A stretch of 6,895 bases of DNA from a bacterium (GTDB taxonomy: Bacteria; CG03). The notes below the pieces were generated by a model, which worked only from the letters and a program-made list of their open reading frames with translations, was not told the DNA's origin and searched no databases. The position numbers and the translations under genes were made by a program. Every line of letters starts with the position of its first letter. Within the stretch, counting starts at the first letter, position 1. Shown here one piece after another: positions 1-6,827 of the stretch. Location: positions 1 through 6,895 of the forward strand of contig VMTI01000180.1 in the NCBI GenBank assembly GCA_013791675.1, in the 5' to 3' direction.

Positions 1-130
1 TGACAGGCGGGCGAACAGATTCGGCAATTGAGGAAAAGGTGAAACCCCGACAAAAAATTAAATCGCTGTTTGAAAATAATAAAGGCTTCGCCGGAACAAA
101 TGTGGATATTTCAGTTCAAAGTAAAAGATA
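1..130. other. Left-edge stretch with no supported gene
   Basis: This lies downstream of the minus-strand tRNA. One plus-strand frame stays open from base 3 to a TAA at 186-188, about 61 codons with ordinary-looking composition at first. It could be the tail of a gene entering from the left, but it continues through the whole antisense of the tRNA, which argues against it. I see no convincing terminator: the only hairpin-like string (GGCGAAGCC followed by a T-rich run on the minus strand near 85-97) has a three-base-pair stem. Confidence 0.3.
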
Positions 131-207
131 TGGCGGGGCGAAAGGGGCTCGAACCCTCGACCTCTGGCTTGACAGGCCAGCGCTCTAACCAGCTGAGCTA
201 CCGCCCC
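131..207 (-). tRNA. tRNA-Asp (anticodon GTC)
   Basis: The minus strand folds into a complete cloverleaf. The acceptor stem is GGGGCGG paired with TCGCCCC, closed by one G-T pair. The D arm is GCTC/GAGC. The anticodon stem is CTGGC/GCCAG around the loop CTGTCAA, giving anticodon GTC. The T arm is GAGGG/CCCTT around TTCGAGC. The discriminator base is G, as expected for tRNA-Asp, and the 3' CCA is encoded (131-133). The length is 77 nt with CCA. It lies 65 bp downstream of the comF stop on the same strand, with no clear terminator between them, so read-through from the operon is possible, but it also has a candidate promoter of its own. Confidence 0.97.
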
Positions 208-218
208 CGCGATGGACA

Positions 219-247
219 ATGGTAGATTATTTATTTCCATTTTGCAA
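219..247 (-). promoter_or_regulatory. Candidate promoter of tRNA-Asp
   Basis: On the minus strand, TTGCAA (247-242) is separated by exactly 17 bp from TACCAT (224-219). The -10 box matches the sigma-70 consensus at four of six positions and the spacer is AT-rich. A start about seven bases downstream would give a leader of only a few nucleotides before the mature tRNA 5' end at 207. Position and spacing are good but the -10 box is weak. Confidence 0.45.
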
Positions 248-272
248 GACAGACGAAAATTACACCGTCCCT

Positions 273-905
273 CTATGTTTTGGAGAAGGTGAGGGCGACA
301 ACGCGTTTGGCGCCCGCGGATTTCAAAGTCGCGGCGCATTCGTTTATGGTGGCGCCTGTTGTTGCGACATCGTCTATAAGAAGAACAGCTTGGGGGACTT
401 TCCCGCTGACAATGAAGGCGCCTTTTACATTTTTTATTCTTTCGGCGGGGTGAAGGCCGCGCTGGGAAGGCGTGTTGCGAGTGCGCTGCAGTTTTGAGGC
501 AGAGAAGGGGATTTTGAGAAGCCGCGCAATGCTTTTCGCTATAAGAGCGGACTGGTTATAGCCTCTTTCATTTTTTCTGGATTTATGCAGAGGCACGGGA
601 ATGATAATTTCAGGCGAGAACCCGGAGCTGTGTTTTATAAAACTGTCAGTCATTACGCGGGCGAGAATTTTAGCGCATGAGCGTGTGTTGCGGAATTTCA
701 TTTCCTTTATCAGGTTTTTCGCCGAGCCCTCGTAAAGCGCGGAGCTTATGAGCCGGCAATGGCTGTATTCTACGGCGGGCATATCGCTTCCGGATGCTTC
801 GGCGAGGCATTCGGGGCAGATAAGCTCCCGTGAGGAGAGGGGAAGAAGCGCTCCGCAGCCCGCGCAGCGCGGAGGGAAAATAAAATTTACAAAGTAACGC
901 AGCAT
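273..905 (-). CDS. comF: ComF family phosphoribosyltransferase-like protein
   Basis: This 210-residue protein has the length and architecture of the ComF/GntX family. The N-terminus carries a zinc-ribbon-like pair of CxxC motifs (C14/C17 and C30/C33). A type I phosphoribosyltransferase fold follows. Family-typical segments are ALYEGSAKNLIKEMKFR (56-72), IIPVPLHKSRKNERGYNQ (101-118) and RTRNTPSQRGLHPAERIKNV (141-160). The PRPP-binding loop LLIDDVATTGAT (175-186) has the DD pair at 178-179. ComF is required for natural transformation in several bacteria, where it is thought to act on single-stranded DNA entering the cytoplasm; the reaction and substrate are not settled. The start ATG shares its A with the TGA stop of the upstream giant gene (TGATG) and has no Shine-Dalgarno sequence, so translation is probably coupled. 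The stop is TAG at 275-273. Whether it serves competence here cannot be told from the window. Confidence 0.93.
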   Translation of the reverse strand: MLRYFVNFIFPPRCAGCGALLPLSSRELICPECLAEASGSDMPAVEYSHCRLISSALYEGSAKNLIKEMKFRNTRSCAKILARVMTDSFIKHSSGFSPEIIIPVPLHKSRKNERGYNQSALIAKSIARLLKIPFSASKLQRTRNTPSQRGLHPAERIKNVKGAFIVSGKVPQAVLLIDDVATTGATINECAATLKSAGAKRVVALTFSKT

Positions 906-3900
906 CAGAATATTATTTCAAGTTTTGTGCTGATATTCACCGCTATATAATTGTTCTCGCGGCGTTTCATGTAATCGGCGTAGGATAAGCCCCCGCCTAA
1001 GCTCCATCGGAAATTGGAACTCATATCAAAATCCATGGAGAAATTTGTATTATACAGCTGAAAGTTGGAGGTTGTCACATTCAGGGTGCTGCGATTGAAT
1101 GTGCCGGATAAGTCAATGTTATATCTGACATTCTGGTCTATCTCCATTCTCTTTGAACTGAAAGGTATTTTCAGGCTTTTTCTCATCTTCATGGTATCGG
1201 AATTCAATTTTCCGCTGATGGTGTGCGAACGGGTGTCCTTGGACAGTACGCGGCCGGCGGCATAACCGATGTTATTCATTCCGCTGTAGGTGAAATTGGA
1301 ATGCCATTTTTTCCATAGGTCGAAATTTATGCTGGTGTTCCATGACGTGTCTTTGCTTTGCGCTGAGATGACGTGCAACTGAAGGTCTTCATTTTCCGTT
1401 TCGCTTATTTTGAAGCCGCTCCCCACGTTGAATTTTTTCCATTTGAAATTAAGCGTCAGGCCCTGCCTGGCCGTTGAAGCAAGAGAAAGATTTTTCTGCT
1501 CTGTTTCGGAATTGTATATTTCCACGAGCGTGTTCATAGCGGAAAAATCTTTCCCGAACAGGGGGATTTTTTCAAGTGAGGAAATTCTTATCCTCGCGTC
1601 CGGAAATGTGAGAGTCTGTGATTCGGACGGCGTGCCTGTCAGCTCTGTCCGCGCAAGATTGGATGTGTAATTCATTTGTATATCCGTGGTGCTCAAAGGC
1701 GCCCAGCCGCCGGAAAGATTGAGAAAAGCAAAGGGCTTATACGACGACGACAGTGTGTCGGCGCGGGAAGTGGAGTAGGAATAAAGCGTCGCTTCCGGGT
1801 TGTTTTCTTCAAAGGTCAGGCCGGTATAGGCGAAACCGCCGTCGCGAAGAAAAAGTTTATTCAGCGAGTAAAAATCTTCATCCACATTTTTATATACATC
1901 GGCATCGGTCACTTTCATGCTGTAATTAAAAGTGAGGTTGTTAGTGGGAGGAAAATTTATCAGATTGCTGATATTAAGAGGCACGCCGAAACCGGCTGAA
2001 CTGTTTCTGTTTATATCCTTCAGCGTGAGGCCGACGCTTTGCCATGTTTCCGTGCTTGTGGGCATAGCATAGTTTTCAACGACGGCGCCGGTGTAGTTAA
2101 AGCTGGTGTTGAGCCATTTGAACGGTTTGAGGTTTCCGCTGATACCGGCGGAGACATTCTGGCTGTTCAGAAGCCGGGACATGCTGTTTTCTTCGAGTTT
2201 TTTCCCGGACGTGTTCCGCGTCAGTTTGTAATTGCCGTTAAAATTAAGCAGGCTGCAGGGATAGAATGCCGCGTCGCCCGAAAAAGTTTCGCTTTCGTTT
2301 TCGGTGTCAACATTACTTATTTGTTTGTTGTAGTCCACAGCCGATATTGAGCGGGTATAGTCCGCGGCGATGGTTTTTGGAAGGATAATGAGATTGGGCA
2401 GAGAGTATGTCACGCGGCCGTGAACGGTTTCGGCGGTGTCAGTTTTTCCGGCGAGAGAGGAAGATGTAATTGAATGGGAGTAATCTCCCGAAAACTGAGG
2501 CATATACTTTATGTTCAGGGCGCCTTTCACGGAATAAAGATTTTTTTCTACTCGGCCTTCGTCCCAGGTGCTGAGATACTGTGCCATGGGCGCATCGGAA
2601 AGGTTGACATTTTCTCTTGGCGTGGTGATTACCGTTTTTTCAATGTGCCCCGAAAGAGGCATCCATCTTATGCGGTTGAGGCTGAGGTCGCCGATTTTGA
2701 GCTGCTGGTCGCTGGTGCTGGCGAATGTCATACTTTTAAAATTGGAATCTATTTCCCTGTATGAACCGCCGACAGTGAACCAGCCGGGAAGTTCCACGGA
2801 ACCCTGAGCTTTTTTAGCGCTGCCTGTTTCTTTTTTTACGCCGTCGGTATAAAAATCGTTGATCCACAATTCGCCGTTCGCCGCGCTTGCTCCGCTTCGG
2901 ACGCCGACGAATATTCTGGTTATGTTGTTGATGTTCACGATGCCTGTTTGGGAGTGAAACCCGTCGGGTATGGAATTATAATCCGCGTCCAGCAGAGAAA
3001 GCGTGAAGATTTTCCACCCCGTAAAATCGTCTCTGAAAGCATACTCGTAGTAATTTGTTTTATCGTTTCCTATTCTGATAAAGGCGCTGTTCCCGGAGTT
3101 CTCGCCGTAAACGAAAAAGTTGAGAGTTTTATAGATGGACATGTCCATACGGGAATAAGTGGCGTACGTGTAGGCGGTCGCGTTGGCCGAAAGGCTGTAA
3201 TTTATGCGCAGGGCCTGTTCCCGCACTTCAAGATTACTGCTGTTGTAGATATTGTCATAATACGGGGTATTCAGGAGCGATTGTCCCGCGTACTCAGGGT
3301 CTGTTTCGTTATTTATAGCCGCGACGTCAAAACTGTCGCCGTCGGATTCTATGTCTATTTCCACGTTATCCCGCCGGACGACGGGCTTTTCCCACTTGTT
3401 GCCCACAACGCCGAACTCGGCTATTCTTATTTCCCCCGACGAGGCGCCGCCCTTGCCCAGCGTAATACAAAGCTGTTTTACGGAGAGCCACGCGTCTTTG
3501 TTTGCCGCGGTGACGGGCAGGGCGTACTGAAATTTTTTCCAGCCCACCCAGGACACTGTTACGGCTGTGGAATAAATGATGTTTTCAGCCGTTGACAGCA
3601 CACCGTCGCCGTCCAGGTCCTCTGTGTTCATCCTGCCGTTGTTTCTTCCCCAGACAAACCATGTCGCGGAGCTGCCGTAAATATTAAATTGAACGCCGGT
3701 GTCCTCGCCGTCATTCATAAAATTGTCGTTGTTCGTGTCTTCCTTATCAAGTTTTCCGTCGGCGTCGGCGTCTTCGCTGAAACGGCCGAGTTCTATTGTG
3801 ACGGTTTCATTTTTTTCGCTGCCCCAGATATAGCCCTCTATATATTTTTTAGAGGTATAATCGGCGCCCTCGTTTGATATGGGATAGACAAGCGCCGTTT

Positions 3901-6028
3901 GTCCGCCCGCGGGCATGGCGGAATAATTCAGGGCGAGAGCGCTTGTTTCGTCTTCACCGTTGTAGTAGCTCGTGTTAAGGTCAATCATGCGTATGCCGTC
4001 AATCTCGGTCCATATCAGCATACCGCGGGCCGCGGGCGTTTGTATCGCGCCCGGCTTCCACTGTTCTTCATAAGTGGAAACGGAATCTTTCTGTTTTATG
4101 TTTTCCATATTTTCTACGATAGCTTTGCCCGCTTTATTGGGATCGTTTTCGCTTCTTGCCGCCTCTCCGGTCAGATTTATTCTGAAAGGAAAATAACTTT
4201 TCGGATTCAGCGAGAGGGAAGTGTTCACATCCAGAAGAAGCGTTGAGGGCGAGGTCTGGTAAATGTTGGGAGTTTCTCCGGCGGAGGGTGAGTAATTGTA
4301 AAGAAGAGTGCCGCCAACGAAGAAATTGCCGGAGGGTTTATATTCAAGCCTCGATCCGGCGAGAGTTTGTTCCATTCCGCCGACAAAAGGGTAGTATTCG
4401 TAAGAGGCCTCAATGACGGAATCGTCTTTTATATCTTCGGTGTTGAGAAATGTTATCCAGCCGGTGTAATAATCCAGCATATAGTCTCTATCTTTATCAA
4501 GAATTCTTCCGTCCAGCGTGAGCCTGTCGGAATCCTTGACGATGCTGGGGCGCAGGAGGTAAGTGTTGAGTTTCACCCGGTATTCCGTGTAAATCGCGAA
4601 ATGAATCCTCTCCCCGCGCCGTGACGGATCATAAACATCGCTGTAATCATATCCCAGCTCGGCGCCGATATCTTTAAAAGGCCGCTCACGGTTGAACTCA
4701 ATTATGCCGAGGTCATAGTCCACGGTATAAGACGCGGATGAAAAATCCACATATCGGACGCCTGTTGCGCTTATTTCACTGTTTGCGTTATCTATAATTT
4801 TTATGACGAATTTTTCACTGAGGGCATCGCGTATTATGTTGGTCGCTCCGAGTGAGTAACGGTTTTTTACCTCGTAATAGTCATTCGCCGGGGCTATACG
4901 CCCGACGCGCGCGCCGTCGTCTTTTATAACATGCGGGTAGGTTGATGAAAATTTGTTTCCATCGGCTCCGGTCCAGTCGCAGGCGATGATATAATCCTTT
5001 GAGACGGATTTGTAGAAGGTGACGATGCCGCGGGAGTAATCCACGACATAGTCTATACCGGGCTTAAGCAGGTCAAAATTTCCGGTGAAGGTTTGCCCCT
5101 CCCACGACACCGTCATACTGCTTTGAGTGATGCCGATGAGATTATTGCTGCCGATTTTGTCGTCCATCCAGATTTTAACCGAACCTTTTACGAGGGGCAG
5201 GGACGCCGTTGAATTGTAAATTTTATAATATTTCCGCCCGAGATACGCAGCGTCGTATATTGTGGGTTTTTTGAATTCGGTGGAACCGGTGAAGCGTTTT
5301 ATTTCGTTTCGCCCTTTTGTCTGGGAACCGACAAAATAAAGCGACAGATCCTTGTATTTAGCCGAACCCATAAACCCGAATAAATTTTTATTGAGTCCGG
5401 CGGCTCCTGAATAGCCGACAAATTCCGTTCCGGGAAGTGACAGCGTTATGTCGCCGAATTCTATTTTTTGTATGACTTCGTCGGGGTCACCGGTGTAGTT
5501 TATCTGAATGTTGCGCCTGTTGAGGTCGCCCTGGTTATCGTCGTAATTTATGTCAACATTTATTTTGCGTCCGACTTTCCCCTTGATTTTTATCTGCAGC
5601 TGCTGGTCCATATCCATTGCAAAGCCGTCGGTACCGCCGGCGCTGATAGTTCTTTTTGACGCGTCGGGTTCTTTGTAAAAAACTTTTCCGAATTTCATGC
5701 TAATGGATTTTCTGCCGGCCACGGCGAGTTCTCCGCCGCTTTCCGCGGGAAGGTCTATGCTGAGAGCGGCTTTAGGGAGTAAAGTTTGCGACGGCTCTGT
5801 TTTCTTTGTTTCGTCCGGCGCTTCTTCGCCTATTTTGTCAAAGCTTTTTTCCTCAAAGCGGTCTTCTTCTTTCTGCTGACGCAGTTCTTGCCATGAATCT
5901 AAACTAAAAGGCAGCTCTTCCGCGCGGGCATTAGCAAACGGCAGAATAAGACTTACAGCGGCTGTGAAAACCAGCGGCGAAAATCTAAACAAAATTAATC
6001 TGCCCATAGAATTACATTTATGCTCCAT
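905..6028 (-). CDS. SprA-like giant outer-membrane protein
   Basis: This 1,707-residue exported protein resembles SprA, the large beta-barrel translocon of the type IX secretion system in Bacteroidetes. A signal peptide ends near NARA|EE (residue 36), followed by an acidic linker (about 47-80). SprA-like N-terminal sequence runs from about 100 to 550, with QLQIKIKGKVGRKINVDINY (143-162) and VIQKIEFGDITLSLPG (185-200). Three copies of a DY.(V/L)DY..G(I/W)..F unit lie at 321-546. Residues 753-815 hold three acidic, EF-hand-like loops. The segment from LEVREQAL (933-940) through NYYEYAF (992-998) to ELWINDF (1053-1059) recalls the SprA core. The rest (about 1100-1707) is alternating polar/hydrophobic sequence typical of barrel strands and ends in Phe (LEIIF), as expected for a BAM substrate. 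Bacteroidetes SprA is nearer 2,400 residues, so this is a short form. The start is uncertain: ATG 6028 lacks a ribosome-binding site, while ATG 6007 (residue 8) gives a tidier signal peptide with GGAG 15 nt upstream. The family call rests on remembered motifs, not a search; the secretion role is inferred. Confidence 0.85.
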   Translation of the reverse strand: MEHKCNSMGRLILFRFSPLVFTAAVSLILPFANARAEELPFSLDSWQELRQQKEEDRFEEKSFDKIGEEAPDETKKTEPSQTLLPKAALSIDLPAESGGELAVAGRKSISMKFGKVFYKEPDASKRTISAGGTDGFAMDMDQQLQIKIKGKVGRKINVDINYDDNQGDLNRRNIQINYTGDPDEVIQKIEFGDITLSLPGTEFVGYSGAAGLNKNLFGFMGSAKYKDLSLYFVGSQTKGRNEIKRFTGSTEFKKPTIYDAAYLGRKYYKIYNSTASLPLVKGSVKIWMDDKIGSNNLIGITQSSMTVSWEGQTFTGNFDLLKPGIDYVVDYSRGIVTFYKSVSKDYIIACDWTGADGNKFSSTYPHVIKDDGARVGRIAPANDYYEVKNRYSLGATNIIRDALSEKFVIKIIDNANSEISATGVRYVDFSSASYTVDYDLGIIEFNRERPFKDIGAELGYDYSDVYDPSRRGERIHFAIYTEYRVKLNTYLLRPSIVKDSDRLTLDGRILDKDRDYMLDYYTGWITFLNTEDIKDDSVIEASYEYYPFVGGMEQTLAGSRLEYKPSGNFFVGGTLLYNYSPSAGETPNIYQTSPSTLLLDVNTSLSLNPKSYFPFRINLTGEAARSENDPNKAGKAIVENMENIKQKDSVSTYEEQWKPGAIQTPAARGMLIWTEIDGIRMIDLNTSYYNGEDETSALALNYSAMPAGGQTALVYPISNEGADYTSKKYIEGYIWGSEKNETVTIELGRFSEDADADGKLDKEDTNNDNFMNDGEDTGVQFNIYGSSATWFVWGRNNGRMNTEDLDGDGVLSTAENIIYSTAVTVSWVGWKKFQYALPVTAANKDAWLSVKQLCITLGKGGASSGEIRIAEFGVVGNKWEKPVVRRDNVEIDIESDGDSFDVAAINNETDPEYAGQSLLNTPYYDNIYNSSNLEVREQALRINYSLSANATAYTYATYSRMDMSIYKTLNFFVYGENSGNSAFIRIGNDKTNYYEYAFRDDFTGWKIFTLSLLDADYNSIPDGFHSQTGIVNINNITRIFVGVRSGASAANGELWINDFYTDGVKKETGSAKKAQGSVELPGWFTVGGSYREIDSNFKSMTFASTSDQQLKIGDLSLNRIRWMPLSGHIEKTVITTPRENVNLSDAPMAQYLSTWDEGRVEKNLYSVKGALNIKYMPQFSGDYSHSITSSSLAGKTDTAETVHGRVTYSLPNLIILPKTIAADYTRSISAVDYNKQISNVDTENESETFSGDAAFYPCSLLNFNGNYKLTRNTSGKKLEENSMSRLLNSQNVSAGISGNLKPFKWLNTSFNYTGAVVENYAMPTSTETWQSVGLTLKDINRNSSAGFGVPLNISNLINFPPTNNLTFNYSMKVTDADVYKNVDEDFYSLNKLFLRDGGFAYTGLTFEENNPEATLYSYSTSRADTLSSSYKPFAFLNLSGGWAPLSTTDIQMNYTSNLARTELTGTPSESQTLTFPDARIRISSLEKIPLFGKDFSAMNTLVEIYNSETEQKNLSLASTARQGLTLNFKWKKFNVGSGFKISETENEDLQLHVISAQSKDTSWNTSINFDLWKKWHSNFTYSGMNNIGYAAGRVLSKDTRSHTISGKLNSDTMKMRKSLKIPFSSKRMEIDQNVRYNIDLSGTFNRSTLNVTTSNFQLYNTNFSMDFDMSSNFRWSLGGGLSYADYMKRRENNYIAVNISTKLEIIF

Positions 6029-6034
6029 AATACA

Positions 6035-6063
6035 ATTTTAGTCGGAAAACAGCGGAATTTCAA
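6035..6063 (-). promoter_or_regulatory. Promoter of the sprA-like/comF operon
   Basis: On the minus strand TTGAAA (6063-6058) and TAAAAT (6040-6035) are separated by 17 bp; each matches the sigma-70 consensus at five of six positions. The predicted transcript start is at about 6028, on the first ATG of the giant gene. A second TATAAT on the same strand at 6081-6076 lacks a recognisable -35 box at proper spacing. Confidence 0.6.
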
Positions 6064-6120
6064 TAAATTCAGATTATTATAATAAAAAAATGCTCTTCGC
6101 GCGAGGTTAAAAAAATTGAG

Positions 6121-6164
6121 TATAGTATGTCAAATGTCAAGACCTGACCCCATGCTATTGACAT
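6121..6164. repeat. REP-like or solo insertion-element motif with ATGTCAA repeats
   Basis: On the plus strand ATGTCAA occurs twice head to tail (6127-6133 and 6134-6140), followed by GACCTGACCCC and then the inverted copy TTGACAT (6158-6164). The outer pair could form a 7-bp stem with a 17-nt loop. Read on the minus strand the core is GGGGTCAGGTCTTGACATT, a string I recall from intergenic DNA of many unrelated bacteria, often near IS200-like (Y1) transposases. No transposase is present here. It may be a solo copy or a remnant; its TTGACA strings also resemble -35 boxes. Confidence 0.45.
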
Positions 6165-6185
6165 TCATTCGCTGTTAGTGATAAA
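6158..6185 (+). promoter_or_regulatory. Possible promoter of the pilin cluster
   Basis: TTGACA (6158-6163), a perfect -35 match, lies 16 bp before GATAAA (6180-6185); TAAACT (6182-6187) at 18 bp is an alternative. The -10 boxes are only partial matches. A transcript start near 6192 would fall just before the GTG at 6196. The -35 box is part of the repeat element, so the element may supply the promoter. Confidence 0.3.
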
Positions 6186-6195
6186 CTTTAGCAGT

Positions 6196-6399
6196 GTGAG
6201 AGACATTAATTTATCTGAAAGCGATGAGTTTTCGCGGCGCGCGGCGGGTAATTTTTGGGTTTCGGATACGGCGCAGGGCGAGAGCGAGTATATATTGATG
6301 ATTTTCTGTATGACCGTGGCGGTATTTGGTTTGCAGATGTTTAATTTCGTTTTGAATAAGGCGTATTTAGACGCCATGAACAGTATAAGAAAATGGTGA
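6196..6399 (+). CDS. Small Flp-like pilin or pseudopilin (first of tandem set)
   Basis: This is a protein of 67 residues from GTG 6196, or 73 from GTG 6178. A polar leader is followed by QGESEYILMIFCMTVAVFGL and a single hydrophobic helix, then the short tail NKAYLDAMNSIRKW. The plan matches class IVb (Flp/Tad) prepilins, which are cut by a prepilin peptidase four residues before a conserved Glu-Tyr pair and assembled by an inner-membrane ATPase. Here, with EY at +5/+6, the residue before the cut would be Ala (TA|QGESEY) rather than Gly as in the next two genes, so processing may differ. I prefer GTG 6196 because the 22 bases from there match those at 6396-6417 of the next gene at 19 positions; neither start has a Shine-Dalgarno sequence. 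The stop overlaps the next gene's start by seven bases. Confidence 0.65.
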   Translation: MRDINLSESDEFSRRAAGNFWVSDTAQGESEYILMIFCMTVAVFGLQMFNFVLNKAYLDAMNSIRKW

Positions 6400-6605
6400 G
6401 AAATATTAATTTTTCTGCGCGTAAGTCACGGATCCGGCTGTTTTTTTCCGGCAGCGGTGGTCAGGCAATGACCGAGTATATTTTAATGATGTTTCTCGTT
6501 GTTCTTGCCGCGGCGCAGGCGCTGAAGGCATTTGGTTTGTGTTTGGATATCGCGCTTATACAGTCGGCGAGAAAGCTCGGCGGCTTCGGAGGCACCATAA
6601 AATGA
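6393..6605 (+). CDS. Flp-like type IVb pilin (second of tandem set)
   Basis: This 70-residue protein has a basic leader (ARKSRIRLFF), then GSGGQAMTEYILMMF and a hydrophobic helix at about 29-48, ending in KLGGFGGTIK. Cleavage after G23 puts Glu28 at +5 and Tyr29 at +6, the Flp signature, and gives a mature subunit of 47 residues. The ATG at 6393 overlaps the previous gene by seven bases and has no clear ribosome-binding site, so it probably depends on coupling. GTG 6396, one codon later, is an alternative and matches the GTG proposed for the first gene. Its stop TGA overlaps the next ATG (ATGA). Flp assembly genes (TadA, B, C) are not in the window, so the pilus type is inferred from subunit form only. 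Confidence 0.75.
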   Translation: MVRNINFSARKSRIRLFFSGSGGQAMTEYILMMFLVVLAAAQALKAFGLCLDIALIQSARKLGGFGGTIK

Positions 6606-6784
6606 GGAAACCGGATTTTGTTTGGAATTTAAAAAGCCCCAGGGGCGCGGGTATGACGGAATATATTCTTATCGTGTTTTTAATAGCGCTTCTCGCTTAT
6701 GTTGCCGTGCAGGAATACGGCAAAGTGGTATCCGGCAGATTTATAGGCGCGGGGAATAAAGTGGAAGCCGCGTGGGGCGATTGA
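6602..6784 (+). CDS. Flp-like type IVb pilin (third of tandem set)
   Basis: This 60-residue protein has the leader MRKPDFVWNLKSPRG, then AGMTEYILIVFLIALLAYVA and the tail SGRFIGAGNKVEAAWGD. Cleavage after G15 puts Glu20 at +5 and Tyr21 at +6, as in Flp pilins, and the mature chain would be 45 residues, typical of the family. The start is ATG 6602, preceded at nine bases by GGAGG (6588-6592) inside the second gene and overlapping its stop as ATGA. An earlier in-frame ATG at 6539 would lie deep inside the second gene and add an implausible extension. It is the closest of the three to a canonical Flp subunit. Confidence 0.8.
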   Translation: MRKPDFVWNLKSPRGAGMTEYILIVFLIALLAYVAVQEYGKVVSGRFIGAGNKVEAAWGD

Positions 6785-6827
6785 TAACCCGGCGGGCACA
6801 AATAAAATTGCAGATTGTTGGAAGGGA

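Noticed and set aside
85..97. Possible terminator downstream of the tRNA
   Set aside because: The stem is only three base pairs (GGC-GAA-GCC); the T-rich tail alone is not enough.
3..188. Plus-strand frame open from the left edge, possible C-terminal tail of a gene
   Set aside because: It has no visible start and its last third is antisense to the tRNA. It cannot be excluded without sequence to the left, but is not supported as a gene.
58..339. Minus-strand open frame of 93 codons
   Set aside because: It runs through the tRNA-Asp; the AVAQLVRALACQARGRGFEPL string is the familiar product of translating a tRNA gene.
2948..3595. 215-codon plus-strand frame, the longest of many antisense to the giant gene
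   Set aside because: It lies wholly inside the SprA-like gene, shows no recognisable domain and has no ribosome-binding site; it is a shadow of the real frame, as are the other plus-strand frames between 1065 and 5879.
6076..6083. TATAAT boxes on both strands
   Set aside because: The string is near-palindromic, and neither strand has a recognisable -35 box 16-18 bp upstream; the promoter at 6063-6035 is better for the minus-strand operon.
6165..6377. 70-codon minus-strand frame opposite the first pilin gene
   Set aside because: It is antisense to a frame with clear pilin features and has no recognisable domain.
6539..6601. Upstream ATG for the third pilin gene
   Set aside because: It would overlap the second gene by 67 bases and add a 21-residue extension; ATG 6602 has GGAGG at nine bases and the usual short leader.
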